Shown piece after piece: positions 61,940-64,000 of a stretch of 64,000 bases of DNA. The first letter of the stretch is position 1. Every line of letters begins with the position of its first letter. Source of the DNA: Rhodospirillales bacterium (GTDB lineage Bacteria; Pseudomonadota; Alphaproteobacteria; Reyranellales; Reyranellaceae); contig JACPOB010000099.1 in NCBI GenBank assembly GCA_016185145.1, positions 1 through 64,000 on the forward strand, written 5' to 3'. Both the position numbers and the translations under genes were made by a program. The notes under the pieces are model-generated. The model saw only the letters and a list, made by a program, of their open reading frames with translations, did not search any database and was not told where the DNA came from.

Positions 61940-62734
61940 CTAGCTCGGCGCCAGCGCCCGCAGCGGCGGCGCGGCAGGCGCCGGAGCGACCGGGATTCGC
62001 GTGAGGGTCGCCGGCTGGAAATGCGCCATCAGCTGCAGCGCCTTGCGGTCGACGAAGGTGACGCGGCGGCCCTCGGCCGCGATCATGCCGTCGCCGCGCA
62101 GCTTGGCCAGCATGCGGTTGAGATGCGGCACGCTCAAGCCGAGCGCGTCGCTCATCACTTCCTGTGAAACCGGCAATTCGAAGTCGTTCTCCGCCGCCCG
62201 TCCGACGAGCCGCAGGCGGCAATGGATCTCCAGCAGGAAATGCGCCAGCCGTTCGATCGAGGTGCGCCGGCCGATGTCGATGATGCGCTCGGCGTACATG
62301 GTCGCCTCGTGCGCCGCGAGCCAGCTCAGCGCCAGGCCGAACTTGGGGCGCCGGTAGCACAGCGCCACGAAGTCATCGAGCGAGCACACTTCGAGCTTCA
62401 TGTCGCTCAGGGCAATGACCGAGAAATTCGCCTGATCCAGGAAGCTGCCGGGCAGGCCGACGACGTCGCCCGGCAGCAGGATGCTGACGATCTGCCGCTT
62501 GCCGTTGCGCAGGAGCTTGTAGCGGGCGGCGACGCCGTCCCGGACGAAGCAGAGCTTGCGGTATTCGTAGCCGTCGACCACGAGGTCGCGCCGCTTGCCC
62601 ACGTTGAGGTCGCTTTCGAGCAGCGAGCGCAGATCGGCGATATCGGCGGGGGCGAGGTCGATATACCGGCGCAGCCGCGTGATGAACGGACCATTCCAGT
62701 TGTCGTTCAAGACCTTACGGACGACGTTCGGCAT
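61940..62734 (-). CDS. Crp/Fnr-family transcriptional regulator
   Basis: A 264-residue regulator. The N-terminal cyclic-nucleotide-binding-like barrel (residues ~30-140; VRDGVAARYKLLRNGKRQIVSILLPGDVVGL) lacks an obvious Cys cluster for an FeS sensor. The helix-turn-helix is near 192-215 (SQEVMSDALGLSVPHLNRMLAKL). The Ala/Pro-rich C-terminal tail (VAPAPAAPPLRALAPS) is unusual. It is upstream of and co-oriented with the cyclase gene (49 bases apart), and divergent from a Tat-exported binding protein. It may respond to the nucleotide the cyclase makes, or control the divergent importer. Confidence 0.87.
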   Translation of the reverse strand: MPNVVRKVLNDNWNGPFITRLRRYIDLAPADIADLRSLLESDLNVGKRRDLVVDGYEYRKLCFVRDGVAARYKLLRNGKRQIVSILLPGDVVGLPGSFLDQANFSVIALSDMKLEVCSLDDFVALCYRRPKFGLALSWLAAHEATMYAERIIDIGRRTSIERLAHFLLEIHCRLRLVGRAAENDFELPVSQEVMSDALGLSVPHLNRMLAKLRGDGMIAAEGRRVTFVDRKALQLMAHFQPATLTRIPVAPAPAAPPLRALAPS

Positions 62735-62857
62735 TTCTGTCCCTTTGATCGATTGTTGTTATTGGACGTTAATCTGCATCAATAATTGCGGCTAAAGCGA
62801 GCCCCACCAAAGGCGAACATAGTGCCCCTGGGGATGGACATATCCGGGAGGCAAAAT

Positions 62858-64000
62858 ATGGGAAACAACAGGTCATTTGGCGGCCGGCAGACGTCGCGCC
62901 GGACGTTTCTGCACCAGGCCGTGGCCACGGGGGCCGGCCTGGGCGCCCTGTCGTCCGGTTTCGGACGCGCCTGGGCCAAGGACGAGCCGCCGATCGGCAC
63001 CTGGCCGGCCGGATCGTCGGGTTCCTCGGTGTTCATCGGCATCGCCGTGCCGCGCACCGGCACCTATGCCGTGCAGGGCGAGGACGAGCTCAAGGGCTAC
63101 CAGCTCGCCGTCGAGCACATCAACAGCGGCCACCCGCTGATCAAGGCGATCTCGCCCAAGACCACCAAGGGCGTGCTGGGCAAGGAGGTGAAGTACGGCG
63201 TGGCCGATTCCGAGGCCAAGCCCAACACCGCCGTGCAGGCCCAGTCCCGCTTCATCACCGAGAACAAGGCGGTGCTGCTGACCGGCTCGACCTCGAGCGC
63301 CGTCGCCGTGGCGCTGAACAAGCTCGCCCAGCGCGAGAAGGTGCTCTACGCCGCCGGCATCTCCGGCTCCAACGACACGACCGGCAAGGACTGCGTGCGC
63401 TACGGCGTGCGCCAGTGCTTCTACGGCCAGACCGCCGCCGCCGCGATCGGTCCTTTGCTGGTCAAGACCTTCGGCCAGAACAAGAAGGCGGCCTACCTGA
63501 CGCCCGACTACACCTACGGCCACACCGTCACCAAGTCGATGCAGGACTTCCTCAAGACGGCGGGCTGGACGACGGTGACCAACCAGGTGGCGCCGCTCGG
63601 CGCGCCCGACTACTCGTCCTACCTGCTGAACGTCGCCAACTCCGGCGCCGACGTGCTGCTCAACGTCAACTGGGGTCACGACGCCGTGCTGTCGACCAAG
63701 CAGGCCAAGCAGTTCGGCATCTTCGACAAGATGAAGCTGGTGGTGCCTTACCAGACGCCGTTCCTGGCGCGCGAGGTCGGCGAGAACCTGATGGCCGGCG
63801 TCTATGCCGCCACCGACTTCTGGTGGACGCTGGAGGACAAGTATCCGCTGGCCAAGATGTTCGTCGAGGAGTTCGACAAGAAGTACGGCTACAAGCCTGA
63901 GTGGGGCGCCAACAACGCCTACATGGAGTTCGCCCTGTGGGCGGACGCCGTCGAGCGGGCCGGCACGTTCTATCCGCCGGCCGTCATCAAGGTCTACGAG
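62858..64000 (+). CDS. ABC transporter substrate-binding protein, Tat-exported (partial, runs off the window)
   Basis: A 381-residue open frame that continues past the right edge. The N-terminus holds a twin-arginine signal (TSRRTFLHQAV, then GAGLGALSSGFGRAWA, cleavage near residue 40), so it is exported folded. The mature part starts VFIGIAVPRTGTYAVQGEDELKG, the type I ligand loop, and later has NWGHDAVLS. It resembles amide/urea/aromatic-binding Liv-type proteins. A GGGAGG site precedes the ATG at 62858. The rest of the importer probably lies to the right. Confidence 0.88.
   Translation, partial: MGNNRSFGGRQTSRRTFLHQAVATGAGLGALSSGFGRAWAKDEPPIGTWPAGSSGSSVFIGIAVPRTGTYAVQGEDELKGYQLAVEHINSGHPLIKAISPKTTKGVLGKEVKYGVADSEAKPNTAVQAQSRFITENKAVLLTGSTSSAVAVALNKLAQREKVLYAAGISGSNDTTGKDCVRYGVRQCFYGQTAAAAIGPLLVKTFGQNKKAAYLTPDYTYGHTVTKSMQDFLKTAGWTTVTNQVAPLGAPDYSSYLLNVANSGADVLLNVNWGHDAVLSTKQAKQFGIFDKMKLVVPYQTPFLAREVGENLMAGVYAATDFWWTLEDKYPLAKMFVEEFDKKYGYKPEWGANNAYMEFALWADAVERAGTFYPPAVIKVYE

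Noticed and set aside
62735..62857. FNR-type TTGAT-N4-ATCAA site between the Crp/Fnr gene and the binding-protein gene
   Set aside because: TTGATCGATTG and ATCAATAATTG are present but do not form the required symmetrical site.

Overview
The window is strongly GC-rich, densely packed DNA that looks like an alphaproteobacterial chromosome. The signs are many ATGA, GTGA and TGATG gene overlaps, several branched-chain-amino-acid-type (Liv) ABC importers, FixJ-like and MarR regulators, and dispersed palindromic repeats of the kind common in Rhizobiales/Rhodospirillales-like genomes. A soil or rhizosphere organism rich in aromatic catabolism (Reyranella- or Bradyrhizobium-like) is my inference; no rRNA or other taxonomic marker is present. 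I saw no tRNA, rRNA, CRISPR array, prophage or complete insertion sequence.

Layout. (1) 1-1059: the tail of a transposase-like gene and a thioredoxin-reductase-like flavoprotein. (2) 1064-12202, minus strand: an operon-like run made of a Liv-type importer (binding protein, LivH, a LivM-LivG fusion, LivF) followed by the aerobic 2-aminobenzoyl-CoA (anthranilate) pathway: a bifunctional flavin monooxygenase/old-yellow-enzyme, an SDR, a MarR regulator, an enoyl-CoA hydratase, an aryl-CoA ligase and a RidA-type deaminase. (3) 12237-27299, plus strand: an alpha/beta-hydrolase-like protein, then a second catabolic operon. It holds two subunits of an indolepyruvate-type 2-oxoacid:ferredoxin oxidoreductase, a Rieske dioxygenase (alpha and beta), a thiolase-like protein with a DUF35-SDR fusion, an isatin-hydrolase/kynurenine-formamidase-type cyclase, an SDR, a MarR regulator, an octopine-dehydrogenase-like protein, a 3-hydroxyacyl-CoA dehydrogenase and an acyl-CoA ligase. 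(4) 27300-36528: mixed genes (a 2-oxoglutarate dioxygenase, a secreted DUF3142 pair, DUF1028, DUF1989, HAD, and a catalase-like peroxidase with cytochrome b561). (5) 36653-44193: an RND efflux operon divergent from a histidine kinase, a FixJ-like regulator, a lone receiver and a DUF1348 protein. (6) 44714-61151: a TetR gene facing a long plus-strand cluster with an FAH-family hydrolase, two duplicated amidohydrolases, an alpha/beta hydrolase, a Liv importer whose second ATPase is fused to a Tm-1-like domain, a PEP-hydrolase-family TIM barrel, a flotillin and two SRPBCC proteins, one fused to a quinone oxidoreductase. (7) 61156-64000: a nucleotide cyclase, a Crp/Fnr regulator and the start of a Tat-exported binding protein.

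How it may fit together. Regions 2 and 3 can be read as one pathway. A CoA-activated, ring-oxygenated indole compound (for example from indole-3-acetate) would be cleaved by the thiolase-like/DUF35 pair. Isatin would be opened by the cyclase-family hydrolase. Isatinate, a 2-oxoacid, would be oxidised to 2-aminobenzoyl-CoA by the ferredoxin oxidoreductase, and that product would enter the minus-strand 2-aminobenzoyl-CoA operon. Each step is a family-level inference; the substrate itself cannot be read from sequence.

A second theme is four families of palindromic repeats, nine copies in all. Most sit inside operons just upstream of start codons, some supply the apparent ribosome-binding site, and one lies in frame inside the acyl-CoA ligase at 25578.
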